DNA of 64,000 bases from Motacilla alba alba (Eukaryota > Chordata > Aves > Passeriformes > Motacillidae), in contig NC_052017.1 of NCBI RefSeq assembly GCF_015832195.1, positions 107,916,929-107,980,928 of the forward strand, given 5' to 3'. Position 1 is the first letter of the stretch, and every line of letters begins with the position of its first letter. This document shows, piece by piece, positions 38,501 through 51,234 of the stretch. The notes beneath the pieces are model-generated. The model saw only the letters and a list, made by a program, of their open reading frames with translations. It was not told the DNA's origin and ran no database searches. The position numbers and the translations under genes were made by a program.

Positions 38501-40228
38501 GTTCTCATAAAGGCCTTTACAAAATAGAGAGAAAGAGAGGCAGTCTCTGTTCTATTCATTCCTTCAAGCTGAAAGTCGAGCATATGCTCGCACTTGTTTT
38601 CTTTGAAAGATGTGACGAGAGATTATACTGCCATATGCACAGAGTCCTATAATGCTGGTGGAAAGGAAGGTCAAAACCAGCTTTTCATGAGCTCTGCACC
38701 CAACAGAGCACCATGTCCATTAACAGTGATATTCCCAGCATTAATAGACTGCAGAGATTCAGCTGGCCACGTGATTCCTCTCAAGTGATTTTTATCCAGT
38801 GCCATGGCAAACACTAAGGCTTTCTTGTTCACCTTTACTGACAATGAAAGGTTCGACTGCATCCTGGAGCATAAGTGCTACAGATAATGTAAATGCAACC
38901 AGAAAACTTTGAAAAGTTCCTTTCTCTCTTATAACTCATTATCTCTAATATTGTCTCTTTGTATTATTGTGTGTCTCCCCTCTGGCCACCCCTGCAAGCT
39001 GCTTAAGCGGAACACAGAACCACTTTTCCAGGATGATTTAATAAAAAAAACCCAAAACGTTTATAGGTTTATGTAAGAAAGAGAGAGCTCTGGATCCTCA
39101 AATATAGGACAGTTAGCTCAGGTTGACTTGAACTTTACCCATATGACCTACTGAAAGTGATGCATTAAATTAAATCAATATGCTGGATATTACTTTGCCA
39201 TCTACTGTTACATCTAGGCTGAAATGATCTGATGTGGAGTGAATTCAGGTGGGAGTGAGACAAAATATTCTATAGCAGAAGGCAGCAATTCCACTTGTTA
39301 ATTGATGGGTTGTTAGCAAGACTTTAAACAACTTGGCAGCTGGCTGGCAGGCCTTGTTCAGTGGGTGAGCACATATGATGTATTGATATTTAAAAGGATA
39401 TAACCCACTTACAATCCATATAATCACACTTCTTCCTCACACTTTTTTCTACCTAGTCTTGTCACAGTCAAGAGCAAGGAGTTATGGCGATGGAAGAGAT
39501 AAAAAAGCTTTCTGCATTCTCTCTCTTTATTTAGCTTGACAGCATTCTGAAAACAGTGACTTTCACTATTTGCCCTGTAAATTTCTAGTTGAAGGACTAA
39601 GTTTTGCTCACATAGAAAAGAGACCAAGTATCCTTTTTCACTATCACAAGTTATTTTTCTAGTTCCCTAACACAGTAATGAGTTAAAAATAAGAAAGTGC
39701 TAGTCAGAAAACTTAAAAGTCATCAAGCAGACCAAGATTAAGAATCAATGCAGGGTTTGTTCAGATTTTCTTTCCATACAGTATTTGCTACACATTAACT
39801 TCACTATCATCTTTTCATTCACTGCTTCATGTCTATATGTGTTGTTCAAGACCATTGGAGTAGTATAAATGTACTTCACAGTCTTTATTTTTCCTTGAAA
39901 CTACTGTGCACAGAGGGTATTTTACTCATTTTATAAGTAAAGAAATTTAGCACAAAGAAAATAAGTTATTTTCTCAGTCACTTGAAACTTGAATCAAGCC
40001 TTCTTGTTCCAAAGATGTGTTCAAACCTGGAGTGTATGTTTCACTGGCATTACAGAGGGCTATAGAACTCACAATTTCACTCTTCCCTTCCTTTAGAGCA
40101 CATCTACTCCTTGATGCCAAATGAACCCCTCTCCTCACCAGATGAGTATCTTCTTTTACTGTGACAAGTTAACACCATACATGGAAAATTGCTAGATGTC
40201 ATCTGAGATGCTGACCCATGTTTTATGA
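35546..40228. other. Long unique non-coding region
   Basis: No gene is recognisable in 4.7 kb. A T run (36479-36488), a short TA run near 37641 and pyrimidine-rich sequence at 38150-38330 are the only features. Frames of 60-108 codons show no domain. Confidence 0.65.
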
Positions 40229-40654
40229 CAGTCTCAGGAACAGAATCATCCCTTTCAGAGGAACACAGAGTTGCAAAGACTTGCTAATGATGTGGTAAGT
40301 GCAATGTCACTTGCATTTACTTCCGCTGTGCAGTTCTGTGGATGCACAGAACCACCAGCTATGAGCGTCTCCCTAACTCCCTTTGAGTCCAAACCAGGAA
40401 CCTGCTTTGAAGGAGACTTATCCTGCCCTACTTTATATGCTTTAAGTCACATCATGGAAGCATCTGAACTGAGCTGTCTGGAAGATATGCTCCAAAAGTT
40501 GTCTTCAGCACTCCTCACAGCACCTCACAGGACAGATAGAGCTAGTCTAACGCAGGGTCCCCTGAAGTATACCTCAGATGGATACTGGTCATCAGCACCT
40601 GATGCCTCTGACTGCAGATTAACCTCTACGACACTGAATCACTTGATTAGGTAG
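40229..40654 (+). other. 142-codon open stretch, probably not a gene
   Basis: A plus-strand frame is open from just after a stop at 40226 to about 40654. The composition is more balanced than that of the flanks. It contains acceptor-like CCCTTTCAG ending at 40258 and a perfect GTAAGT at 40295, enclosing a 36-bp open interval. There is also an 8-bp hairpin (GTTCTGTG at 40333-40340, CACAGAAC at 40345-40352). The conceptual protein resembles nothing I know. Chance could give a frame of this length in a window of this size. Confidence 0.25.
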
Positions 40655-41149
40655 AGCCCTCTTTTAGGCATGAACCTTTTTTGGAAGATTCACAAATTAA
40701 ATGAACACTTATCTATAGGTCTAGGTAATGTGAGTCTTACATGGATATTCACTGCTTAGTCCAAATTAAAATGGATTCCCAATGAGAACTCTCTAAACAA
40801 ACTTGATTATAAATGCGTATGGGATAGCAGTGTGAGAATTATAATGGCTCTTCTAATCTAAACAGTTCTGATGGAGAACGACAATCTCCTTTGCCTTTCC
40901 ACTGCTTTAGGATAATGAAATACATTATAGTAGCAGGATTCTCTGCCTAAGTGGGGGCAAAACAGCCTTGGGCTTACACTGCTTATGGTCTTGAAGAATG
41001 CTGAGACCAGCCTGACTCTGCAATCCTACAGCTAAAAATTCTGAGGATGTGAAAAATAGTGTTTCCTGACAGAAACTGACACTGGAGAGGATATGGCAAA
41101 GTTCCTGATGAAGGAACCAAGAAGTCATAGCACTGATATCTTATCTAAA

Positions 41150-41179
41150 GCTGCTGAGCTGAAGGCTGCTGAGCTGGCA
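41150..41179 (+). repeat. 15-bp tandem duplication
   Basis: Two adjacent copies share GCTGCTGAGCTG and differ only at their ends. Confidence 0.8.
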
Positions 41180-41197
41180 CATGTAGCCTAGAAACAT

Positions 41198-41216
41198 TTG
41201 ATTGACAGTCAATCAA
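41198..41216. repeat. Perfect 9-bp inverted repeat
   Basis: TTGATTGAC and GTCAATCAA flank a single A. It is a near-perfect palindrome with no known role. Confidence 0.85.
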
Positions 41217-44187
41217 TTTCTACTAGAAAAGCCCAGCCCCACTGTTTAACAGCACTAACCTAACACATTTCTTCTGGAAGTGTGTCTGGAGATTCCTGCC
41301 TTGAGCAGGGATGCCTCAAGGTTACACCCTGAGGCCGAGTGAGAGATTTGGCCACAGTCATTGGCATGGGTAGGTAACATAAATCTCTACTTATTAAGCT
41401 GGCTTTGAAATTATTGATTTAACAAATAAAGCATTATACTGTTGTTTATAACTAACTAGACTGTGTTAATTCTGATTAATGTCTTATTAGTCTAATTATT
41501 ATAATCAATTTAAATACATTATCTTTCTAACATATTTATATTTATATAAAACAAACATAAAATTTATATATTTGTCTTAATATTCATAAAAGATAAATTA
41601 ACAAAAAATATCAATTATTCCCATATAGTCCTTTAAACATAAATTGTTGATCAAGTTTGAGACTTGCATTGGATCCAACAATAGCTAGACTCTTTGAGAA
41701 GGAGTTTAGAAAGAGAGAAAGGAGATTCAACTTCGTGACTCAACGGGACTGCTGCCCTGAAAAACTTTGCCTGCAGTTTTCATTGCGTCTGTGACAGCTA
41801 AAAAGAGGAAAAGCATGGTCATGTTTCCATTAGAATTGGATTTTGGTGCTAGCTGCAAGGACAGAATATCTTCCGGAAGTTCTAACACAGGGCATGCTCA
41901 ATGGAAGTTCCATGTTCAGGGCATCTCAAAATTTTTCTTGAGCCATTAAATATGTTAGCAATCTCCCTTGTCAAGAATAACTGGCAGTGAGGAACTCAAT
42001 AACATGAGATTATAAATAATATGAGATTATTAATTTTCTTAGTTTACAGTTTTATGATGCAATTTCTCACCCACATTAAAGCTCCACTCTTTGAGGTGAA
42101 ATGTTTAAAGATGCCTGCACAACTGCAATAAAAATATTCAAGGTGATGAAAGACCAAGAATATGATGAGGTTATTGTAATTATGGCAGAGCTTGCAGGTA
42201 CAAACCATCTGGCAGAACTGCTAATTTCATAGCAGCATATTCTCAGTGTGCTAACTTTGTCAAAAGCTTTGAAAGTCAGCATCCATTTCTATTCTGAGGT
42301 ACTGCTTTCAAAGGTCACTTTCTAAAATGATCACACAAAGACACAGAGAATAGAAAAAGCCTGACTGTTGATTCACATTTCTCTTGCAAATAAAAGGCAA
42401 TTCTGAATTTAACTGGGAGAAGAAATGTAGTATCCATTCAATAGTTAAGAAACATTGAGCTATAGCACTTGAGAATGCCTTTAAACCTACTGATGGGACA
42501 GTAATATCTTATCCTGGAATTATTTGCACCATCTTTTCTTTAATACACAGAATTATTTTTTAATTACAAGTATTTCATTTGATTGTCTGATTATACATAC
42601 CCTATGTATTTGCTTTCTGGCAGTGGATTAAAATTTTTCCCAGGACCAATGATCTGTCACATATTTTTGATTTAAAATACTCTAATAATTCTGAAGAAAC
42701 ACCGTAGTTATCATAAATTAATCCCTGGCTCCCCAAAGACTGTTGTCTCTACAGATTACATAGCTCCCGAGAGAGAGAGACTAAATAACAATGTAGTCAG
42801 GACCAAATTAGAAACTGTTTCTGCTTCCTTGCAATACCTGTTCTTCAAAATCATCTGCATGCAAACATATTTTGTTCTTTACTTCTTATCTGAGGAATGT
42901 AAAGCACATAAAAGGTATTAATTAATTTTTGTTAGAAAGGAAATTTTCCTTTTGCAGAAATCTCTGCTGATAGCAATAGATTTTTATACTGCATGGCCAA
43001 AGTAAAAAAGATGTTTAAATATTTCCTTTTGGTAACTTTATATTTGGCATATAATTTTCATTGGGCAAGCACACAAACAAATCCCATGGCAATTTTTTGC
43101 AGTGATTTTGGGGGGATTTATGCCCAGTTTACCAAAACCAAAGGAGATTTTACATGTAATTAATTTGTTTGCTTGCTTGCTCTTGAGATTACCTATCTGC
43201 CTCCAGACAATGATGAAGACAAATACCTTCATCCTTGACACAATGTGAATATTTCACCCTGAAATTAGTTTTAAATATTAAAAAAAAAAGTTTATTAAAA
43301 AACCACAGTAAATACAGATATTTACCATTTGTAAACTGCATATTTCAAAGATGTGTCAGCTGGTATTCTGACTGCTGAAGAGAAGAAAAAAGATCTTCAT
43401 TTTTTCTGTTCACAAGTTGCTAAATTTAAGACTGCTATACAGCCAATATCCATATCTGAAAAGCTCATTTGTAGAGAAATATATTAAGAAGAATAACTCA
43501 AAATCAGTAACAGTGATTTTTTTTAACAGAAATGTCATATTCTGCAGTACATACAATAAATTCCACACTTAAGCAAAATTTTAAAAGTTAATTTCAAGCT
43601 AAATGGTTCAATTAACACCAGAATAAGGTTTTAGAAGCAGTACATTTAAACATATTTTTCACCTCTGGTGTGATAGGTTTGTATTCATGTTTATTGATAA
43701 AGTATGAGATAATTTTTGGAAGATTCCTCACTGGGAAAGCTTGTAAGAATGAGAAATACAAACAATTATAATGAGAAAAGGAATGGTTTGATATATAAAG
43801 AATGAATGGCAAATATTCCTTGGAATAATAATACATGTTTCCTTGGTAAACAATAAACAAAATGGAAAACAAAATGAAAGAAATTAAGAATGGACAGAAG
43901 GATAAGAGAAAGAACAATGTGTGTGGAACAAATTTAGGAAATAAACTGCAAAATAAAAGATAAAAATATGACAGGACAATCTGCACTTAGATTTTTTTTT
44001 TTTTAACTGGACAAAAGCCATGTATTTGATGCCATTGGTTGTATACCTCTGACCTAGAATCTTTTTTGCAGATTTTCTCAGGTCATCCACCCTTTTGTCT
44101 ACACATGCAGTCACAGTCCAGGGCTGTTAGTAATAAAGTCCAACTTTAGGTTTCTCTGTAGTTTTTACTTTTTACCATATAGCAATA

Positions 44188-44211
44188 GAAATTGATTAAA
44201 AAATCAATTTC
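44188..44211. repeat. Perfect 10-bp inverted repeat
   Basis: GAAATTGATT and AATCAATTTC pair fully around an AAAA loop. It lies in A+T-rich DNA where such structures arise fairly often. Confidence 0.85.
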
Positions 44212-46071
44212 TCCAACTGAAAAATCTATGGGAGTTATAGCAGAAATAATTTAACAGAGTAAAAAGAAATTAGAAACTTAAAATGCTTTTACAAGGGTTT
44301 TGGCCATATTCATTAATAGCAAAACTCTGATTTTTCAACACAAATGCAGTTTAACAGACTATTACTTCAGGGAAGGCTTTTTTGTAAGAGGTAGATTGAA
44401 CTATTAGTTTTTGGCATGATTTATGAGATTGTAGTTCAATTCCACTGGGCCCACACTGTCCTCTACTGATGCAAAGAATGTTCAGAAAGCATGGGAAGTG
44501 TGGAAAAGCAGAAATCCTCTGCCCTCGTATGTGTGAGAGCAGAATGATGGTTACCCAAAAAACAGAAACACAAAAAGCTAGAGTTAAATAACAGCAATAA
44601 TTTTTTATTTTCTTTTTTAAGCTACTGATTTAAAGGCAACTGTAGGCCTGTGTTCAAGGACGGTGATTGTCTTATTCATTCCGTGGAAGTCAAATACAGA
44701 ATAAAGCCCTAAATAAGTTTGCCAGTGCTGTTGCTGCTCCTTAATGAGCAATAAGGGTTGTATTTGTGCTCCATCCTGCAAACAGGAGGATGATGAGGAG
44801 AGATTAGTGAATGTTTATGGACAGACGTGGCCAATCTAACAAGCCTTGTCTCAGTGTAGGTAAGACATTGGTGGTTGTCACAAAAACAGGCAGTGTTAAC
44901 AAGTAAAGTGACCCTGAATGAGTGAGAATATGGCAAATTTTTCCTCAAGGAAGATTTCCTTTAAAATAAATTGGAAATCACTACCTGCAGAGACAGTTGG
45001 TTATCCAGGTCAGATACAATTCAATTCTTCTGTCCTTTGGCTATCAGTATTCTTATCATGTCATCTAGAACCACGCAAAATCAGGCTTTTACACAAAAGT
45101 TACGTAATTCAGAAGTATATTAAAAATATATTGTACAACATGACTTGAACAATTCCACCTAGTTTAAGAAAGTTTAGGTATAGCAAAACAAAATGCAAAA
45201 ATAAAATGTTGTGATGGAACTCTGTAATTTTGCAGACATCAAAGTGGAACACTTGGATAAATTTAAAACCTAATCATTTACACAGGATTTCACAGGGGAA
45301 ACAAAACAAAACAAAAAGCAAACACAAACCAAAAAGCCCTCTACCAGCATGATGAAAAGATGGCTCATGTGACTATTGTAGCATCCTACGCCAGTAATAA
45401 CCAAACTAAAGATTAATCTGCAAAGAAAGCAACAAACAGCATGCATTCAGAAAGAGAACAGGAGAACGCAGAGGAATTCTGTCTTTCATATTTGCAGCAT
45501 AAATTAGAGAAGAAATATTTCCCTCTGCTTCACAAAGATGATGGATAATCTTCCAGCCAGTACATTCCAAGCAAGAAAGAGTGGACCACAGAGAAGCTGA
45601 TTGAATTTTGTGACTGACAGAAAAGTCTAAGAGGCCAAGTGAATATGGAGAAGCATATAAGAAGGAGCTATCTTCACACAGTGTGACAAAAGACACAGTA
45701 GTAAATACATTCTAGGCAGGAGAGTATCAATATACAGTTGATTTGGGGGGGTTGGACATTCTTAAAAAGCATTATCAGGTAACCAGCTGCTTCTTAAAAC
45801 TTTTGTCAGAATTTTTGGAAGGTTGTTCTAATAGGAATAGAAAAAAATGGATCATCAATGCTTTGCAGAAAGTGCTTCTGAGAGTTACAAAACACCAGAA
45901 AAATTAATTCTCTGCTGGAAATGAAGGATATGAGAAGCTACATTTGTTAAAAAGAACTTCCAGTAGCTGAAGAAAAAGACCATAAGTTATGCGATGGAGA
46001 CCAAGTTCCTGATGTGACTAATAAAAAAACATAAGCAGAATTAGTGAAAAAATGTGACAGCATTGGTTTTC

Positions 46072-46076
46072 CATGC
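46072..46076. repeat. Left target-site duplication (CATGC)
   Basis: CATGC precedes the LTR and is repeated exactly at 46585-46589 after it. Five base pairs is the usual duplication length for ERVL-type avian elements. Confidence 0.85.
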
Positions 46077-46584
46077 TGTGCTGATTTTGACCATTTTCTC
46101 CATAGTAGGTAATAATGTTTTGGATTTGTACCAGAACAGTGAGGATAACCCAGGGATGTTTAGTTATTGCTGAGCAAGGCTTGCACAGTGTCAAGGCCTT
46201 TTCTGCCTCTCACATCATCCCACCAGTGATCAGGCTGTGGATGCACAAGGAGATGGATGGGGGACACAGCTGAGGCAGCTGATCCCCAACTCACCGAGGG
46301 GATATACCACACCATGTAGCTCAACATAGAAAGCCAGGGGAAGAAGGGGCAAGGAGGCACTTTTGGAGTGATGGCATTTTTCTTCCCTAGTATGTGATGC
46401 AGCCAGACTTCCCTGGAGATTGTTGAACACCTGTCTGCCAACAGGAAGTGTTTAAAAAAGTTTTACCTCAGACCATGAATTATTTTCTTTCTTTCACCCT
46501 TCCGATTCTCGTCCCTATCACCTGGGGGGAGTGAGGCAGGTGGCTGTGAGGGGTTCAGTTGATGGTTGGAATTAAAGCAGGACA
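46077..46584 (+). mobile_element. Solo LTR of an avian endogenous retrovirus (ERVL-like)
   Basis: The 508-bp segment starts TGTGCTG and ends GGACA, giving TG...CA termini, with an exact 5-bp duplication CATGC on each side. Inside it are stretches typical of a widespread bird ERVL LTR: ATGTTTTGGATTTGT, TTATTGCTGAGCAAGGCTTG, AGTCAAGGCC-like sequence, a TATA-like GGATATACCACACC near 46302, and the 3' segment CACCCTTCCGATTCTCGTCC with GGGGGGAGTGAGGCAGG. The part that usually holds the polyadenylation signal seems to be deleted near 46460-46490. No retroviral coding sequence adjoins it. The family was recognised from memory, not by search. Confidence 0.9.
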
Positions 46585-46589
46585 CATGC
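46585..46589. repeat. Right target-site duplication (CATGC)
   Basis: Exact copy of 46072-46076, marking the right integration boundary. A TATATAAAAG-like sequence follows at about 46594, probably by chance. Confidence 0.85.
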
Positions 46590-47014
46590 ACACTATATAA
46601 AAGCATCCTAGCTGTGCAGAAAAATCCTGTACAGCTAAATGCAGTCCATTGTTGTCCTTATTTGTAGCAAAGGGACCTGCTTTCTTTCGGAAATTATTGA
46701 AGACATAATCACCTCTGAAAATTGCTGCAGAAATTCAGTATAGACAGAAAAGGAGTAATATTGTTAGATCTATAGCTTTGTGTGAAACCACTGAAGTACA
46801 AAGGAAGAAAGTTATTTTGTTATGGGTTGTACTTACACATTTTATATAATATTTTTTTAGAAAACCCCAGCTGGATGGAGCTGGTGGAAATATTCTAAAA
46901 ACTTATACACAAACTCTGTAGAAATTCTCTTTAAAAAAACATGAGAAAAGAAATTGGTTTAACTTGAGGGTAGTTAAAACCAAGGTTGTAAATTCCACTG
47001 ACCCTCATTAACTG

Positions 47015-47098
47015 TTAAAAAAAAAGCCAAGAAACAAACAAACAAAAAACCCACCCCAAAAACAAACAAACAAAATACCAACCAACCAACCAAAAAAT
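47015..47098. repeat. A/C-rich low-complexity tract
   Basis: Runs of CAAA and CCAA units without a constant period, almost free of G and T on the plus strand. Confidence 0.85.
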
Positions 47099-49512
47099 AG
47101 TGTTATCATTATTACTTTCAAAGAGTAGTCATCATGTCTTGATAGGTGATATTTCCCTGAGGGGGCATTGTATAGAAATTTCAGCAAAAGAACAGCAAAA
47201 ATTTGATAATTAATTCTAAATGTATGTGAAAGTACAAAGAAAAAGAGAAATCCTCTTAAAATCCTTGCAACTCAGTGCAAAGATTTTATGAATTATGCTG
47301 AGCTCTTTGAATGCAGTACTTTGTGAAAAAATCACCAGAGATGCTAATGATTGTGAGATGTAGCTCTCAGCTGTTGCTCCTGGGAAAATCTGCAACACTT
47401 GTGACAGGCATATGTCACCATATTCTTGTCTTCTGGTGCAAGAGAAAAGAAACCCATTGTTTCTGGGATATTTGTACGGGTACAGAGATGAGAATAGTAA
47501 GAGACCAAGTCTCATGCAGTTTCCTGCCCTGGTGTATCATTACTCTCAGACATTATAAAATCTATGTCTCACTTTTACAATTCATCACCCTCTCAAAGTT
47601 GTGGAATTGAGTGATTCTTTATGTACAGGTACTAAAAAAACCACTGCAGTAAGTCATTTGCATCAACTATGTAAATTTTAGTTGAACAATTTAAATTTGA
47701 AAAGGAATCGTGACTACAGAGATAATGTATTCAGACTGCTTTTGCACATGTAGGAATACTACTTATGCTGTACTGTATTTCCATATACCGTTTTATTTGT
47801 AAAGTTAAACATTTATGTCCTTTATTGATATAATCATTTCATGTCTTTGGAGAATTAGTGAGCACTGATCAATAGTTTGGAGGTTAATCAGTACTTTCCT
47901 TCTTTACTCCAGTTAAATTAAGTTCAATTAAACAGAATTGATGCTAATTACTGTCCTGATTGAGCAGTGGTTATTACCATATTGCCATTCACTATCAGAA
48001 AGCTAAATCAGTTCCCCAAGAGGCAGTTCAACAGCGCAGTCATAGTGACATAGCATGCCCCAATTAAACCGTCTATATTGTGATAACAGATTTACATAGA
48101 AATTTTAATTCTGATACAAAATAGAAACTTGTATTATTTTCAAGACTAGACAGCCTATAGCCAAGACACAGATGAGTGAACACAAGTGTAAAGATGGAAA
48201 AATGTATAAACTGCATCCATGAATATAAAGACATGGTTATTTCAATGTTCAGTTCAGTAATAAACAAAGAAACCTCTGCTCAACTTGTGGAGGTAAAATT
48301 GAGAAACAGTCTTTCATGAAGCATTTAAAAATATAATTTTTGCAAGGTGTTTCACATACAGACAATGTTTTAGTCCTTTTTCTCTCTTGCCCCATCTTCC
48401 TTCTCTCTGTTTAGGGGCTGAAGGGTACATGTAGGTGCTGGGATTGAATTTGTGCATGAACAGTCATTTGTGCTACACTTTTAACTAAATGGGGTAACAC
48501 TTCTTAATACTGTGACCATATTTACTTTTTAATTAAAAAAAAACAAACATAAAAATGCATAGAAAAGTGTTCAAAAGAAAAAAAAAAAAGAAATGTAATT
48601 ATATCACAATAGTATTTGCTGAATTATTTATTTCATTTTGTTGCTTTTCTCCCCACATCCACCTTTTCTGAAGGAAATCCAAGCATCTGTAATAGCTAAC
48701 AGTGATAAAGGAGCGACACTTTATTTTTTCAAGCTGGGTAGAAACATTAAATAATTAATCCTTGTATGACTGTCTCTTCTCTTTTAAGTTAGAAGAGTAC
48801 AATTATTCAATGCACTTGTATTCAATGTGTCAGATCATCTGGTGAATATAGCTCTGCCTATCCAAATGTATATGGTTAAAGTGAGATTCATTTATCAGTT
48901 CAGCACAAAGCCTGTACATAAGAAGACTAAAATATTCTTCTTCTTCCTATGATAGCTCTCTGAAAAGTTGTGCTGTCCTAAGAGACCTTCTTCTCCACTT
49001 TCTTTGGAATAAAACTTTTTATCTTTCAATATTTATGAAAAATATGTTATGTAAGAGTACTGTGCTGATTTGTGTGCGGCAGAGGGGAATGTTTGATTTG
49101 GTTGTTTGTTGTTTTTTTTAACTCAGTTTAAATCTTTCACATACAATATTATCTTTTGCAACAACTATTATTTAAGTTTTGTGTTTGATCTTCCTTGCCA
49201 GGCAATAAGTTACAGAAGAGTTTATCTGAGTTTACTACTTATGATTCTTATGGGCAGACAAAGAAGGTTGCTGTGTGCCCTTTGTCAGCCTTCTTCCTCA
49301 TACCCTTTCTTCAGAGTGAGAGAAATCATGGAAACCAAAAAAAAAAAAAAAAGAAATAGACCCAAACCTTAAAAGTGTCTTACCCCCATCCTTCTCTTCT
49401 TCCCAGGCTTTTCTCACAGTTTTCACTATTTCTTCCTCACTAGAGATGCAGCAGGTCAGGGCATAGGGGATAGGGCCAGCTCATCACATGTCTGCCATTC
49501 CTTCTTCCTCAG

Positions 49513-49658
49513 GAGGACTCAAACTCTTACCCTGCTCCAGCATGGGATCCCTTCCACAGGAGATGGAAACAAGGGTGTTGGTTTTGATTTGCTCAAGTGC
49601 TCTAGGTAAACATCTTTCAGGCTTTGCAATCACAGAGATGAGCCAAAGAGAAGAACAG
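49513..49658 (+). other. Weak candidate exon
   Basis: A pyrimidine-rich acceptor (CATTCCTTCTTCCTCAG, AG at 49511-49512) precedes 146 bp that are open in one frame. They end AACAG|GTAATA. A second donor-like site (CTCTAG|GTAAAC) lies near 49603. The conceptual peptide, GGLKLLPCSSMGSL onward, matches no family I know. It could equally be a chance arrangement. Confidence 0.15.
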
Positions 49659-51140
49659 GTAATAATTTGTTGCTATTTCACTTAGACTGAAAAAAACACT
49701 TAGTTTTTAAATTCTGTAAATATTTAAATCACATCTAAAATTAATTTTGCATAAATACGTTGCAGTGGGACAAAATACGGAATGTAAAATACAATTCTAA
49801 GAAAAGCCTATGGTCGGACTTATACAAAAATGCTTTCTAATTCTTTCTCCATTTCCATTTTTACCCATCATGTTTCATAGATATTTTTGGTAAATTTCTA
49901 ATGTTCTCAAATTATTTTGGTTTTGTTTTTTAATATACTTTGGTGTTAGATTGTTTAGATTAAAAAAAAATTATTTGAATACATATATATATAGGAAGTG
50001 TTGCAGTTATGTATACAGAAAGATGCCAAGTGCTTAATTTAGGGAATGTATTCATGTTGAGAAATAAGCAAAACAGGATTGTTGGATAGGCAGAATGAAT
50101 GCAGGCTCTCTCAAAAGATTTTCATAATTCACATAATCTTATAATAAGCATTAGTTCCTTTGGATGCTTAATTTTATCACAAGTGACTTCTGAACCTTTG
50201 GAGGTGCACAGAGCACAAACTCTAGGAGAATTCTTCTCTGATGTTTAAGTAATTTAATTAATTATTATAAATCTGCAGGAGCTTGATGGGTTTATAAGAA
50301 AAATATGTGCCTATAATGTATCACTTACACGCCTGTGGGATTGTTCTAGTGAGTAAGTCTTTTTATTGTCAAGATTTACTTTCTTGAGTAACTGTAAAGA
50401 TTTGTGAGTTTCTGAAATTATTTTTTTTTCTCCTACCACCACTCATTTTTTCTATTTAGGAAATACTCATGGCTGATAAAAGCATGTGAAGATAGTACTT
50501 TACCAAAAAATAAATAGGATAGGAGCTGGTTAATATTAAGCTGTGTAGTTAAAAGTTATTGTTAATACTTGTGGTCTTGATGCATTATTGTTCTCATATT
50601 GGAATCAATATAAGTGCATTATTATTGTACATTATGAGAGCAATTAGGCATGGGGCAACACATATTTGTATATACATGTGTCTTGAGCACTTGGCAGAGT
50701 TACTGAAAAACATTTGCTGGTTATGATGGTTTAAATGCATAGCTCTTTATCCTAATCTAATGCAATAAAGTAATAATTCACTTGTTTATAGAGCAAATGT
50801 AACAAATACAGAAAACCTCTCCAATAATGATGAGCAAGCAGATATGAAAGACTTTTTTTGTCCCCCAATGGTGTATTGTCTTCCTTTGTTACACGTAAAA
50901 TTCTTCAAGGGCTCCTCAATAGTAGTCTGGTATAGAGGAGAGATCCATATTGGCAGAAGACTGATTAAGGCATTCTGCAGTCTAGAGGTTATGAATAGGA
51001 AGAACTGCTGAGATAAATTGGAAGAGCTGATGGTGACGTTCTGATATATGTGGGGACTGCAATAGACTTCAGAATGTCTAGTATCAGAGTACAAGAGTAA
51101 GGCAGGTCTGAATCTATTCTGCTTCTATATTAACATTTTA

Positions 51141-51234
51141 TTTTTTGTTTGTTTGTTTGTTTTCAGAGGGGTTTGTTGTCTGTTTTGTTTTGGGGGGAGG
51201 GGGTTATTGACTGGTTTGGTTGGTTGATTTGTGG
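51141..51234 (+). repeat. G/T-rich low-complexity tract
   Basis: (GTTT)n is followed by G runs, the longest being GGGGGGAGGGGG at 51192-51203, then GGTTT/GGTT units. It is like the tract at 12449-12590 and complementary in character to the A/C tract at 47015-47098. Confidence 0.85.

Larger units (their letters stand above)
40655..46071. other. Long unique A+T-rich region with small repeats
   Basis: No gene is recognisable in 5.4 kb. It holds a 15-bp tandem duplication (41150-41179), inverted repeats at 41198-41216 and 44188-44211, a very A+T-rich stretch at 41500-41620, a short (GA)n run near 42769-42780 and an A/C-rich tract at 45299-45338. A 124-codon minus-strand frame at 43612-43986 is hydrophobic because the strand is T-rich, not because of a recognisable protein. 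Confidence 0.6.

Noticed and set aside
43612..43986. 124-codon hydrophobic minus-strand frame
   Set aside because: Same cause: T-rich strand giving F/L/Y-rich sequence. No recognisable membrane-protein family.
44788..44860. Acceptor-like CAAACAG and donor-like TAG|GTAAGA enclosing 73 bp
   Set aside because: All three frames contain stops within the interval.
46160..46441. Minus-strand frames of 66 and 93 codons
   Set aside because: They lie inside the solo LTR and on its antisense strand, so they are not genes.
46590..46605. TATATAAAAG sequence after the LTR, resembling a core promoter
   Set aside because: A lone TATA-like word in A+T-rich DNA without further promoter elements or a gene downstream.
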